A DNA stretch of 64,000 nt from AR12 sp036265915 (GTDB lineage Bacteria; Methylomirabilota; Methylomirabilia; Rokubacteriales; CSP1-6), in the NCBI GenBank assembly GCA_036265915.1, contig DATAOC010000046.1:1-64000 (forward strand), written 5' to 3'. Below, piece after piece: positions 26,520 to 34,901 of this stretch. Position numbers and translations under genes: made by a program. How positions within the stretch are numbered: position 1 is the stretch's first letter; the number at the start of each line of letters is the position of its first letter. The notes beneath the pieces were generated by a model. The model made no database searches, was not told where the DNA came from, and worked only from the letters and a program-made list of their open reading frames with translations.

Positions 26520-28540
26520 TCGACCCCATCACGCTGGAGGTCATCCGCGAGGCGTTCGTGTCGATCGTGCGCGAGATGCGCGTGACGCTCGTGCGCACCG
26601 CGTACTCCTCCGTGCTGTACGAGGGCGAGGACTTCTCCTGCGTGCTCATGGACGGGCAGGCGCAGATCGTGGCCATGTCGAAGGGGCAGGACCATCCGCT
26701 GCACATCGTGCCGATCGCCTGGTCGATGCGCGCGGTGCGCGAGCGATTCGGCGACGGCATCCGGCCCGGCGACATCTTCCTGCACAACGACCCGTACACG
26801 GGCGGCACCCACCTGAACGACGTGGCGATGATCATGCCGCTGTTCGCGCCGGGGCAGGGCGGCATCGACGAGCTGTTCGTGTTCCCCGTCGTGCGTGCGC
26901 ACTGGGGCGACGTGGGCGGCATGAGCGCCGGCAGCCTCTCCGGCGGCGCCACCGAGATTTTCCAGGAGGGCGTGCGCATTCCGCCCATCCGCATCGTCGA
27001 CGGCGGGCGCCCCAACCAGGCCGCGCTCGAGCTCATCTTCGCCAACATGCGCGGCCCGCGGGAGCGTGAGGGCGACTTCAACGCGATGCTGGGCACGTGC
27101 CGCAAGGCGGCCGAGCGCGTGGAGGCGCTCGCGGCACGCTACGGCGCCGCCGTCGTGCGGGCGGCGGTGGCGGAGCTGATGGATCGCGCGGAGGCGCGCA
27201 TGCGGCAGGCGATCTCGGCGCTGCCGTCAGGCGAGTACTGCTACGAGGCGCACCTCGAGAGCGGCCAGCGGCGGCTCGAGCCGCTCACCGTGCGCGCCCG
27301 CGTGACCGTGGCCGGCGACACCATCACCGTCGACCTTGCGGGCAGCTCACCGCAGACCGCGGGACCGACGAACGTCGGGCCGGCGATGGCGCCGACCGGC
27401 GCCTTCACGATCGTGAAAGCGTTCCTCGACCCCGGCGCCGACGTGAACTCCGGCGCGTTCCGTCCGCTCACCGTGCTCACGCCGCGCGGCACCATCGTCA
27501 ACGCCGACCCGCCCGCGCCGTGCGGCGGCATGGTGGAGGTGAAGTACTGCGTGGAGGCCGCGGTGATGGGCGCGCTCGCGCAGGCCCTCGACGGCAAGGT
27601 GGCGGGCGACCTGAAGGGCGGCGGCAATCACTGCTACGTGGGCGGCCCGCACCCGCGCTCGGGCGAGACGTTCATCTTCTACGAGTACCCGGCCGGCGGC
27701 ACCGGCGGCTTCGACGGCGGCGACGGCAGCAATGCCGTGCGCACGTGGACGGAGAGCGACATGACGACGGTGCAGCCCATCGAGGCCGTCGAGCAGCTCT
27801 ATCCCGTCCGCGTCGAGCGGCTGGCCCTGCGCGAGGATTCCGGCGGCCCGGGTCGGTGGCGCGGCGGGCTGGGCCTCGTGCGCGAGGTCCGCGTGCTGTG
27901 TCCGGGTGCGCGACTGTCCGTGCTCGCCGAGAAGGCGGTGCTGCCGCCGTTCGGCGTGTGCCGCGGCGCCGCCGGCGCGGCCAATCGCTTCCTCGTCCGC
28001 CGCGACGGCGTGGTCATCCAGCCCTCGCCGCTGCCCGGCAAGGTCGGCGGGTTTCCGCTGGAATCCGGCGACATCGTCGTGATGGAGACGTCGGGAGGCG
28101 GTGGCTTCGGCGATCCGCTGCAGCGCGAGCCGGCGCGCGTCGTCGCGGACCTGGAGGAAGGCTACGTGACGCCGGAGGCGGCCGCGCGCGTCTACGGCCT
28201 CATCGAGCGTGCGCGCGCGGTGAACGAGGAAGCGACACGCGAGCAGCGCGCGCGCCTCGCCGCGCAGCGTATTCACGTGGCGCTCACCGCCGCCGAGCTC
28301 GGCGATCGCTCGGGCCGGCCCATTCGCCTGGATGCCGACACGGCGCAGACGCTCGGCGTCGACGCCGGCGGCGTGGTGGAGCTCGTGAACCCGAACGGCG
28401 CGCCCCTGCGCGCGTGGGTGGTGGAGCTCGGTGGTCCGCGGCGCCACGCGGCCATCGCGCCGATCGCGCTGCGCATGCTCGGCGTGGAGCCGGGTGCCGA
28501 GGTCGAGATCCGGGCGGTGCACTCCGGCATCCTTCCCTGA
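26516..28540 (+). CDS. hyuB: Hydantoinase/oxoprolinase family protein, B subunit, with C-terminal extension
   Basis: A 674-residue HyuB-type subunit. The core holds 'VLYEGEDFSCVLMDG' (near residues 34-48), 'HNDPYTGGTHLNDVAMI' (near 90-106), 'AGSSPQTAGPTNVGPA' (near 276) and ends at 'TSGGGGFGDPLQRE', about residue 530, as HyuB proteins usually do. About 100 further residues follow. Their middle, 'LDADTAQTLGVDAGGVVELV', has the look of a small beta-barrel (double-psi-like) module that standard HyuB lacks. The GTG start overlaps the hyuA stop (GTGA). Together with HyuA it forms the ATP-dependent cyclic-amidase or carboxylase complex. Confidence 0.9.
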   Translation: MIDPITLEVIREAFVSIVREMRVTLVRTAYSSVLYEGEDFSCVLMDGQAQIVAMSKGQDHPLHIVPIAWSMRAVRERFGDGIRPGDIFLHNDPYTGGTHLNDVAMIMPLFAPGQGGIDELFVFPVVRAHWGDVGGMSAGSLSGGATEIFQEGVRIPPIRIVDGGRPNQAALELIFANMRGPREREGDFNAMLGTCRKAAERVEALAARYGAAVVRAAVAELMDRAEARMRQAISALPSGEYCYEAHLESGQRRLEPLTVRARVTVAGDTITVDLAGSSPQTAGPTNVGPAMAPTGAFTIVKAFLDPGADVNSGAFRPLTVLTPRGTIVNADPPAPCGGMVEVKYCVEAAVMGALAQALDGKVAGDLKGGGNHCYVGGPHPRSGETFIFYEYPAGGTGGFDGGDGSNAVRTWTESDMTTVQPIEAVEQLYPVRVERLALREDSGGPGRWRGGLGLVREVRVLCPGARLSVLAEKAVLPPFGVCRGAAGAANRFLVRRDGVVIQPSPLPGKVGGFPLESGDIVVMETSGGGGFGDPLQREPARVVADLEEGYVTPEAAARVYGLIERARAVNEEATREQRARLAAQRIHVALTAAELGDRSGRPIRLDADTAQTLGVDAGGVVELVNPNGAPLRAWVVELGGPRRHAAIAPIALRMLGVEPGAEVEIRAVHSGILP

Positions 28541-28609
28541 CCGCGCCGCTGACCGGCGCAGACTTTGCAATAGCTCCAACAATCGTAAGCAATCGCAAGG
28601 AGGACGGCG

Positions 28610-29455
28610 ATGCGATGGGCGGGCGGCCGGCGCAGCGACAACATCGAGGACCGGCGTGGCATCGGCGTGCCGCTCGGCGTCGCGGGCGGCGGGCTCGGTA
28701 CGGTCGTCATCCTCGTGCTGGCCCTCTTCTTTGGCTTCGATCCCGGCGCCATCCTGAACACGGACGCGCCGGCGCCGCAGAGCCCGTCGCGGCCGTCGAC
28801 GTCACCCGCGCTCGACGCCCAGACGGAGTTCGTCTCCGTGGTGCTCGCGGACACCGAGGACACGTGGGGTGAGCTCTTCCGGCAGATGAATCGCGACTAC
28901 GAGCCCCCGAAGCTCGTCCTCTTCCGGAGCGCAGTGCAGTCGGCGTGCGGCATCGCCGGCGCCGCCGTCGGCCCGTTCTACTGTCCCCCGGACCGCAAGG
29001 TCTATCTCGACCTCGATTTCTTCCGTGCGCTCAGCGAGCGCTTCAAGGCGCCCGGGGACTTCGCGCAGGCCTACGTGATCGCGCACGAGGTCGGCCATCA
29101 CGTGCAGAATCTCCTCGGCATCACCGACCGGGTGGGCGCGGCGCGGGAGCGGCGTCAGCGGACCGACGCCAACGCGCTGTCGGTCCGCACCGAGCTGCAG
29201 GCGGACTGCCTGGCCGGCGTGTGGGCGCACCACGCCGACGCCTCGCGCAAGCTGCTGGAGAAAGGCGATCTCGAGGAGGCGCTGGCCGCCGCGTCCGCGA
29301 TCGGCGACGACCGGCTGCAGCGTCAGACGCAGGGCCGCGTGGCGCCGGAGTCGTTCACGCACGGCACCTCCGAGCAGCGTTCGCGCTGGTTCAAGCGCGG
29401 CTTCGACACCGGCGCCGTGCGTCAGTGCGATACGTTCGGGGCGGCCGCGCTGTAG
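28610..29455 (+). CDS. Neutral zinc metallopeptidase (YpfJ-like)
   Basis: A 281-residue protein of the YpfJ/putative neutral zinc metallopeptidase family. The N-terminus MRWAGGRRSDNIEDRRG is typical. A single membrane anchor (about residues 25-47) is followed by a periplasmic domain with the zinc-binding, catalytic motif HEVGHH (near 158-163) and 'ELQADCLAGVWAHHA' (near 198-212), whose Glu/Asp probably completes the zinc site. AAGGAGG precedes the ATG at ideal spacing. The physiological substrate is unknown. Confidence 0.92.
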   Translation: MRWAGGRRSDNIEDRRGIGVPLGVAGGGLGTVVILVLALFFGFDPGAILNTDAPAPQSPSRPSTSPALDAQTEFVSVVLADTEDTWGELFRQMNRDYEPPKLVLFRSAVQSACGIAGAAVGPFYCPPDRKVYLDLDFFRALSERFKAPGDFAQAYVIAHEVGHHVQNLLGITDRVGAARERRQRTDANALSVRTELQADCLAGVWAHHADASRKLLEKGDLEEALAAASAIGDDRLQRQTQGRVAPESFTHGTSEQRSRWFKRGFDTGAVRQCDTFGAAAL

Positions 29456-29464
29456 CGCGGCCGG

Positions 29465-30223
29465 CTAGCCGCGTCCCACGAACGGCATCTTCGTGGCCAT
29501 CACCGTCATGAAGAGCACGTTGGCGTCCAGCGGCAGGCTGGCCATGTAGATGACGGCCTTCGCGACGTTGTCGACGTTCATCGTCGGCTCGATCTCGACG
29601 GAGCCGTTCGGCTGCGGCACGCCCTTCTTCATGCGCTCCGTCATCGGCGTGGCGGCATTGCCGATGTCGATCTGACCGCACGCGATGTCGTACTTCCGGC
29701 CGTCGAGCGCCGTGGACTTCGTCAGCCCGGTGATCGCGTGCTTCGTGGACGTGTACGGCGCGGAGTTCGGCCGCGGCGCGTGCGCCGAGATGGAGCCGTT
29801 GTTGATGATGCGTCCGCCGCGCGGCTGCTGGTTCTTCATGATCTTGATCGCTTCCTGCGTGCACAGGAAGGTGCCGTGCAGGTTGGCGTCGACGACGGCC
29901 TTCCACTGCTCCCAGGTGAGGTCCTCGAGGGGAATGGCGGGCGCGCCGCTGCCGGCGTTGTTGAACAGCAGGTCGAGGCGCCCGTACGTCGCCTTGGTCT
30001 TGGTGAACAGCAGCTTCACCGCCTCGGGGTCGCCGACATCGGTCGGCACCACCATCGCCAGGCGTGAGCCGGCCGCAGTGGCCTCGGCCGCCGTCGCCTC
30101 CAGCGCTTCCTTGCGCCGCCCCGCCAGCACCACCGCGTAGTCCTCGCGCAAGAGTGCCAGGGCCACGCTCTTGCCGATACCGCTGCCCGCGCCCGTCACG
30201 ATCGCGACCTTGTTGGTAGCCAT
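29465..30223 (-). CDS. SDR-family NAD(P)-dependent oxidoreductase
   Basis: A 252-residue classical short-chain dehydrogenase with TGAGSGIG (residues 11-18), NNAG (near 88), and an intact active site: Ser in 'NNGSISAH' (near 144), Tyr and Lys in 'YTSTKHA' (near 157-161). Glu-Gly substrate-loop residues are ordinary. It contrasts with the SDR at 403, which has lost these residues. TAGCAT lies 7 bp before its ATG with no ribosome site, hinting at a leaderless transcript. Substrate unknown. Confidence 0.9.
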   Translation of the reverse strand: MATNKVAIVTGAGSGIGKSVALALLREDYAVVLAGRRKEALEATAAEATAAGSRLAMVVPTDVGDPEAVKLLFTKTKATYGRLDLLFNNAGSGAPAIPLEDLTWEQWKAVVDANLHGTFLCTQEAIKIMKNQQPRGGRIINNGSISAHAPRPNSAPYTSTKHAITGLTKSTALDGRKYDIACGQIDIGNAATPMTERMKKGVPQPNGSVEIEPTMNVDNVAKAVIYMASLPLDANVLFMTVMATKMPFVGRG

Positions 30224-30230
30224 GCCCGGG

Positions 30231-30236
30231 ATGCTA
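30231..30236 (-). promoter_or_regulatory. -10-like box of the SDR gene (leaderless type)
   Basis: On the minus strand TAGCAT ends 7 bp before the SDR ATG at 30223. No Shine-Dalgarno-like sequence is present in between, and the spacing fits transcription starting at the start codon. Confidence 0.4.
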
Positions 30237-30278
30237 CCACGGCGGATTCCGCCGGGCGCTCGCGGCGCCGTCGGACGT

Positions 30279-31550
30279 CTAGAGCTGCGACTCGATCGGC
30301 ATGACGAAGAGCTCGAGGAGCTTCGTGCGGAGCCCGCGCGCCTGCCACGCCTCGTAGGTCACGCGACGCGCGCGCCCGAGGTCGGTCTCGAAGGCCGTGG
30401 ACAGGCGCTCGACGACGCTGCGGTCGTGGAGCACGACGTTCAGCTCGTCGTTGAGCTCGAACGACCGGTTGTCGAAGTTGGTGGAGCCCACGGTGGCCCA
30501 CACGCCGTCGACCACCACCGTCTTGGAGTGCAGCAGCGACGCCTGATACTCGTAGATCTCCACGCCGCCGCGGAGCAGCCGCCCGAACCCGCGGCGGCTC
30601 GCCGCGCGCACGAGGTTGTGGTCGATCTTGCCGGGCGTCAGCGCGACCACGCGCACGCCCCGGGACGCGGCCGCCAGCAGCGCCTCTTCCAGGCGGTCGT
30701 CGGGAAGGAAATACGGGTTGGTCAGGTAGATGCTGCGCCGCGCGCCCGCGATGGCCAGCAGGTACATCGTGTACATGGCGTAGCTGCCGCCGGCCGGCGA
30801 CGACTTGATGACCTGCGCACGCGCGTCACCGGGCGCGCGGCGGCCGTCCCAGAAGTAGGCGTCGCCGCCGAGCAGCTCGCCGGTGGCTTCGCGCCAGTTC
30901 TCGAAGAACGCGCTCTGCACGCGGTTGACCGCGGGTCCCTCGATCCGGAGATCGGTGTCCCGCCAGTGACCGTCCTGGCGACCGTCGCCCGTCCACTTGT
31001 CGCTCACGCCGGATCCGCCCGTGATGGCAACGCGTCCGTCCGCGACCAGGATGCGACGATGATTTCGCTTGTTGTGGCGACCGATCGAGGCGACGCGGCC
31101 GAGCGGCCGGAACGTGACGACGTGACAGCCGGCATCCTTCATCAGCCTGACGTACTCGCCGGGCATCGACAGCGTTCCGAAGCCGTCCAGCAGGATCTTG
31201 CCGACCACCCCCGCGCGGCAGCGATCCGCCACCGCCTCGGCGATCGCGCGCGCGGGGCCGCCGTCGGCGTAGAAGTACTCCGCGTAGTCCAGCGTCGAGC
31301 GAGCGGAGCGGATCGCGGCCAGCTTGGCCGGAAAGATCTGGTCGCCGTTCAGCAGCACATCGATCCGGTTGCCGCCCACCACCGGGCTGGCGGTGTGCGC
31401 TTCCATGGTTTCCGAGAACGAGGGATCTCCGGCGCCGACACGCGGAAGCTCCTCCGCCCGCGGCATGCGGTTACACGAGGCCGCGGCGACGGCAAGGCTG
31501 ATGGCAAGCGCCGCCAGTGAGGCGGCCAGCGCGATGCGACGCTGGATCAT
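30279..31550 (-). CDS. Phospholipase D-like (cardiolipin synthase family) lipoprotein
   Basis: A 423-residue protein with two phospholipase D half-domains. The N-terminus is a lipoprotein signal with lipobox AAASC (Cys26), so the enzyme would sit in the envelope. The second catalytic motif is intact (HSKTVVVDG, H-x-K-x4-D, followed by GSTNFDNRS). In the first, His164-Arg-Arg166-x4-Asp171, Arg replaces the usual Lys, so activity may be altered. Start at 31550 gives the best signal peptide; an in-frame ATG at 31571 would add seven residues. Cardiolipin synthases join two phosphatidylglycerols; related enzymes are phosphodiesterases. Confidence 0.85.
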   Translation of the reverse strand: MIQRRIALAASLAALAISLAVAAASCNRMPRAEELPRVGAGDPSFSETMEAHTASPVVGGNRIDVLLNGDQIFPAKLAAIRSARSTLDYAEYFYADGGPARAIAEAVADRCRAGVVGKILLDGFGTLSMPGEYVRLMKDAGCHVVTFRPLGRVASIGRHNKRNHRRILVADGRVAITGGSGVSDKWTGDGRQDGHWRDTDLRIEGPAVNRVQSAFFENWREATGELLGGDAYFWDGRRAPGDARAQVIKSSPAGGSYAMYTMYLLAIAGARRSIYLTNPYFLPDDRLEEALLAAASRGVRVVALTPGKIDHNLVRAASRRGFGRLLRGGVEIYEYQASLLHSKTVVVDGVWATVGSTNFDNRSFELNDELNVVLHDRSVVERLSTAFETDLGRARRVTYEAWQARGLRTKLLELFVMPIESQL

Positions 31551-31593
31551 CACTGTCTTAGCACCCGGCATGCCAGCGAGGGCGGATTCGAGT

Positions 31594-31599
31594 TACCAT
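31594..31599 (+). promoter_or_regulatory. -10-like box of the MaoC gene (leaderless type)
   Basis: TACCAT ends 6 bp before the ATG at 31606. The short gap CGCGCC has no ribosome-binding sequence. Spacing matches the other candidate leaderless starts in this window. Confidence 0.4.
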
Positions 31600-31605
31600 C
31601 GCGCC

Positions 31606-32070
31606 ATGACAACGCTGACGGTGGAGCACCCGGAAGAGCTCCTGCAACACGTCGGCCGCGAGCTCGGGCCGTCGGACTGGATGACCGTCGAGCAGGCGAT
31701 GATCGACAAGTTCGCGGATGCCACCGGCGACCACCAGTGGATCCACGTGGACGTCAAGCGGGCGAAGCGCGAGATGCCCGGCGGCAAGACGATCGCGCAC
31801 GGCTATCTGACGCTGTCGCTCGTTCCACGCATGGCCGCCACGCTGGTGAAGGTCGCGAAGCGACGGCACGGCCTGAACTACGGCTCGAACAAGGTCCGCT
31901 TCACGAACACGGTGCCCGCGGGCGCGCGCCTGCGGCTGCGCCAGAAGCTCGCCGGCGTCGAGCGCGTCGCGGGCAACGGGATTCGCGTCACGTCCGAGAT
32001 GACGGTCGAGATCGAGGGGCAGGAGCGGCCCGCGCTCGTCGCGGAGCTCATCGGCGTGCACTACGCCTGA
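31606..32070 (+). CDS. MaoC-like (R)-specific dehydratase/hydratase
   Basis: A 154-residue hot-dog-fold protein. The hydratase motif is 'FADATGDHQWIHVD' (residues 36-49), with the catalytic Asp and His of the (R)-specific enoyl-CoA hydratase family. 'GKTIAHGYLTLSL' (near 64-76) and 'NYGSNKVRFTNTVPAG' (near 92-107) follow the family pattern. Such stand-alone MaoC proteins hydrate or dehydrate acyl-CoA or other thioesters. It is divergent from the phospholipase D-like gene. Confidence 0.92.
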   Translation: MTTLTVEHPEELLQHVGRELGPSDWMTVEQAMIDKFADATGDHQWIHVDVKRAKREMPGGKTIAHGYLTLSLVPRMAATLVKVAKRRHGLNYGSNKVRFTNTVPAGARLRLRQKLAGVERVAGNGIRVTSEMTVEIEGQERPALVAELIGVHYA

Positions 32071-32086
32071 CCCGCGACTGGCCGCC

Positions 32087-32359
32087 GTGATCGCGACGGT
32101 GCTGGCGCTCGCGGCGCGTCCCGGTGTCGAGCCGCCGATGCCGTGGACGTGCCCGGAGAGTCATCCGATCAAGGGCTACGTCTCGCACGAGTCGGGCCTG
32201 CGCATCTACTTCATGCCGGACAGCCCGTACTACGAGGAAGCGAGCCCGGAGCGCTGTTACGCGACCGAGGACGAGGCGCGCCAGGACGGCAGCGCGCCCG
32301 CGCGCCGCGCCGAGCCCGTCGACGCGCGGCAGGGAGGCGAGGATGAGCGACAAGGTTGA
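32087..32359 (+). CDS. Small protein with sunset-like domain
   Basis: A 90-residue protein whose centre reads 'CPESHPIKGYVSHESG', then 'IYFMPDSPYYEE' and 'CYATEDEARQDG'. This matches the IKGN...IYH.PG..YY....CF.TE.EA pattern of the short sunset-like domain often found attached to secreted nucleases. Here it stands alone. The GTG start is tentative; the first 15 residues could be part of a weak signal sequence. It overlaps the OsmC-like gene by 17 bases and probably forms a unit with MaoC, OsmC and RNase H genes. Confidence 0.6.
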   Translation: MIATVLALAARPGVEPPMPWTCPESHPIKGYVSHESGLRIYFMPDSPYYEEASPERCYATEDEARQDGSAPARRAEPVDARQGGEDERQG

Positions 32360-32693
32360 CACGGTCCGATCGTCGAGCAGTGGAACCATCGGTCGCGCGC
32401 GCACGGCCGCGCGCGGGCAGACGCTGATCCTCGACTCCTCCACGCATCCGCAGCCCGATGCGCTGACGAACAGCGAGGCGTTCCTCGCCGGCGTGTCGTC
32501 GTGCGGCGTCACCCTCATCGAGGCGCACGCCCGGGACACCGGCGTCGCCCTCCGCGGGGTCGACGTCACCATCGAGGGCGTCCGCACCGCGGCCGAGCCG
32601 AATCGCTTCAAGTCCGTCACGCTCACCTTTTCGCTCAGCGGCGTGAGCCAGGCGCAGGCGGAGGCGCTCGTGGAGACATATCGCCAGCGCTGA
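32343..32693 (+). CDS. OsmC-family protein (short)
   Basis: A 116-residue OsmC-like protein with the core 'NSEAFLAGVSSCGVTLIEAHA' pattern, whose Cys (near residue 57) corresponds to the second reactive cysteine of OsmC/Ohr. The first cysteine-bearing strand is not obvious and the protein is shorter than usual (130-145), so peroxidase activity is doubtful. The ATG at 32343 follows AGGCGAGG. It sits in a run of small plus-strand genes. Confidence 0.8.
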   Translation: MSDKVDTVRSSSSGTIGRARTAARGQTLILDSSTHPQPDALTNSEAFLAGVSSCGVTLIEAHARDTGVALRGVDVTIEGVRTAAEPNRFKSVTLTFSLSGVSQAQAEALVETYRQR

Positions 32694-32759
32694 CCGCTCT
32701 ATCGCACGGTCGCGGGCGCGACCGACGTGGCAGTGAAGGTCCTGACGGTCTGAGGGAGA

Positions 32760-33416
32760 GTGGCGAAGGTCTACGTCGTCACGGCGCCGGACCGCATCCG
32801 CGGCGTCTACGAGACGTGGGCCGCCTGCGAGGCCGCCGTCAAGGGCGTGCCGGGCGCGCGCTACCAGGCGGTCGGCAGCCGCGCGCAGGCGGAGGCGATG
32901 CTGCGCGGCGAGGGCACGGCGCTCGAGAGCGGCCTTTACGCGTTCGTCGACGGCAATCACCACGGCGGCGTCGGCGTCGTCATCGTGCAGGGCGGCGGCG
33001 AGGACCCGGCGGTGCTCGACGAGGCGTCGATGACCGTGACCCAGGTATTCGCGGGCGGGGCCGTGCGCGCACTCGCGGAGCCGGCCGCCATCGCGGCGGC
33101 GCTGGCGCGGCTGCGCAACGTGCTGGCCGAGCTGGCCGCCCTCTACCTGGCGCTGCGACTGCTGCCCGAGCGCGCGCGCGTCACGATCGTGCACGACTAC
33201 GAGGGCCTCGGCGCCTGGATGACCGGGCGCTGGAAGACGCGCGACGCCACGGTGGCGGAGGTCGTGGCGGCGTGCGCGGAGCTCGCAGCGCGCCGCGGCC
33301 TCACGCTGACGTTCCGCCACCAGCGGGGCCATCAGGCGGCGTGGGCCGGCCGCGACGACTACGCGCAGCTCAACGCGCGCGCCGATGCGCTCGCGACGGA
33401 CGCCGCACGTGGCTGA
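32760..33416 (+). CDS. Ribonuclease H1 with N-terminal hybrid-binding domain
   Basis: A 218-residue protein. Residues 3-48 form a hybrid-binding (viroplasmin-like) domain ('VYETWAACEAAVKGVPGARY'). Residues 58-215 form an RNase H fold with the metal-binding acidic set Asp64, Glu124, Asp146 and Asp209, and His191 near the active site. This two-domain layout is that of Bacillus halodurans RNase H1 and eukaryotic RNase H1, rather than of E. coli RnhA. It cleaves RNA in RNA-DNA hybrids. Start is GTG after GAGGGAGA. Confidence 0.88.
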   Translation: MAKVYVVTAPDRIRGVYETWAACEAAVKGVPGARYQAVGSRAQAEAMLRGEGTALESGLYAFVDGNHHGGVGVVIVQGGGEDPAVLDEASMTVTQVFAGGAVRALAEPAAIAAALARLRNVLAELAALYLALRLLPERARVTIVHDYEGLGAWMTGRWKTRDATVAEVVAACAELAARRGLTLTFRHQRGHQAAWAGRDDYAQLNARADALATDAARG

Positions 33417-33465
33417 GCGCGTTCGTCGACCGGCCGCGGGCGCAGCGGGCGCCGCCGGCCGGCGG

Positions 33466-33471
33466 TATGCT
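33466..33471 (+). promoter_or_regulatory. -10-like box upstream of fumarase
   Basis: TATGCT lies 17 bp before the fumarase ATG and just ahead of its GCAGGAGG ribosome site, between the RNase H stop and fumarase. No matching -35 is seen because the preceding 40 bp are nearly pure GC and can fold (CCGGCC 33430-33435 with GGCCGG 33457-33462). Confidence 0.35.
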
Positions 33472-33488
33472 GCGAGCAGGAGGCGCCG

Positions 33489-34901
33489 ATGACGGCCCGG
33501 AACACTCGCATCGAGAAGGACGCGCTCGGTCCGGTGGAAGTCGACGCCCGGCGGCTGTGGGGCGCCCAGACGGAGCGCTCGCGACGCAACTTCGTGATCG
33601 GCGCGGGCCGCTTTCGCTGGGGACGTCCGGTGATCCGCGCCTTCGGCCTGATCAAGAAGGCCGCCGCGCTGGCCAACGAGGAGCTGGGCCAGCTGCCAGC
33701 GGCGAAGGCCCAGCTGATCGCGCGCGCCGCCGACGAGGTCGTCGCCGGGCAGTGGGACGACGAGTTCCCGCTCGTGGTGTTCCAGACGGGCTCCGGCACG
33801 CAGTCCAACATGAACGCGAACGAGGTCATCGCCAACCGTGCCGCGCAGCTGGGCGGCGGGCAGGCGGGTGACAAGAGCCGCATCCACCCCAACGACGACG
33901 TCAACATGAGCCAGTCGTCCAACGACGTGTTCCCGGCCGTCATGCACGTCGCGACCGTCGAGCAGCTCGAGGACACGCTCGTGCCAGCCGTGCGAGCGCT
34001 GCGCGACACGCTCGACGCCAAGGCGCGCGCGTACGCGGACGTGGTCATGATCGGCCGCACGCACTTGCAAGACGCGACGCCACTCACGCTGGGGCAGGCG
34101 ATCTCCGGCTGGGTGGCGCAGCTCGACGACGCGCTGGACGGCGTGCGGTGGGCGGCGGGCCGTCTCACCGGCCTGGCCCTCGGCGGCACCGCGGTCGGCA
34201 CCGGCCTCAACGCCCACCCGCGCTTCGGCGAGGTGGTCGCGCGCAAGCTCGCGGAGGCGACCGGCAAGCCCTTCGTCTCGGCCCGGAACAAGTTCGCTGC
34301 GCTCTCCGCGCACGACGCGATCGTGGATGCCAGCGCGGTCCTCCGCACGCTTGCCGGAGCGCTCATGAAGATCGCCAACGACGTCCGCTGGCACGCCTCG
34401 GGACCGCGCGCCGGGCTGGGCGAGCTGCGCATTCCCGAGAACGAGCCGGGCTCGTCCATCATGCCGGGCAAGATCAACCCCACGCAGGCCGAGGCCCTGA
34501 CCATGGTCGCCGTGCAGGTGTTCGGCAACGACACGGCGGTGGCCCTGGCCGGGTCGCAGGGCAACTTCCAGCTCAACGTCTACAAGCCGGTGATGCTGCA
34601 CAACGTGCTGGAGTCGATCGCGCTGCTCGCCGACGCCGTGCATTCCTTCGACGAGCACTGCGCGCGCGGCCTCGAGCCGGACACGGCGCGCATTCGCCGC
34701 CACGTCGACGAGTCGCTCATGCTCGTGACCGCGCTCACGCCGCACATCGGCTACGAGAAGGCCGCGCAGATCGCGCTGGCCGCACATCGCGAGGGGACGA
34801 GCCTGCGCGACGCCGCGCTCAAGCTCGGCTTCGTGACCGGCGATGACTACGACCGCTGGGTGCGCCCGGAGGACATGACGCACCCGCTGGGAGGGGCGTG
34901 A
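33489..34901 (+). CDS. fumC: Class II fumarate hydratase
   Basis: A 470-residue fumarase of the aspartase/fumarase superfamily. It begins 'RIEKDALGPVEVDARRLWGAQT', has 'QTGSGTQSNMNANEVIANRA' (near residues 99-118), 'NDDVNMSQSSNDVFP' (near 137-151) and the mobile active-site loop signature GSSIMPGKINPTQ (near 321-333). It interconverts fumarate and malate in the TCA cycle. A GCAGGAGG ribosome site and its own -10 box suggest independent expression. Confidence 0.95.
   Translation: MTARNTRIEKDALGPVEVDARRLWGAQTERSRRNFVIGAGRFRWGRPVIRAFGLIKKAAALANEELGQLPAAKAQLIARAADEVVAGQWDDEFPLVVFQTGSGTQSNMNANEVIANRAAQLGGGQAGDKSRIHPNDDVNMSQSSNDVFPAVMHVATVEQLEDTLVPAVRALRDTLDAKARAYADVVMIGRTHLQDATPLTLGQAISGWVAQLDDALDGVRWAAGRLTGLALGGTAVGTGLNAHPRFGEVVARKLAEATGKPFVSARNKFAALSAHDAIVDASAVLRTLAGALMKIANDVRWHASGPRAGLGELRIPENEPGSSIMPGKINPTQAEALTMVAVQVFGNDTAVALAGSQGNFQLNVYKPVMLHNVLESIALLADAVHSFDEHCARGLEPDTARIRRHVDESLMLVTALTPHIGYEKAAQIALAAHREGTSLRDAALKLGFVTGDDYDRWVRPEDMTHPLGGA

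Noticed and set aside
33430..33462. Terminator after the RNase H gene
   Set aside because: CCGGCC/GGCCGG arms are only 6 bp apart by a 21-base GC loop, with no U-tract. It may simply reflect base composition.
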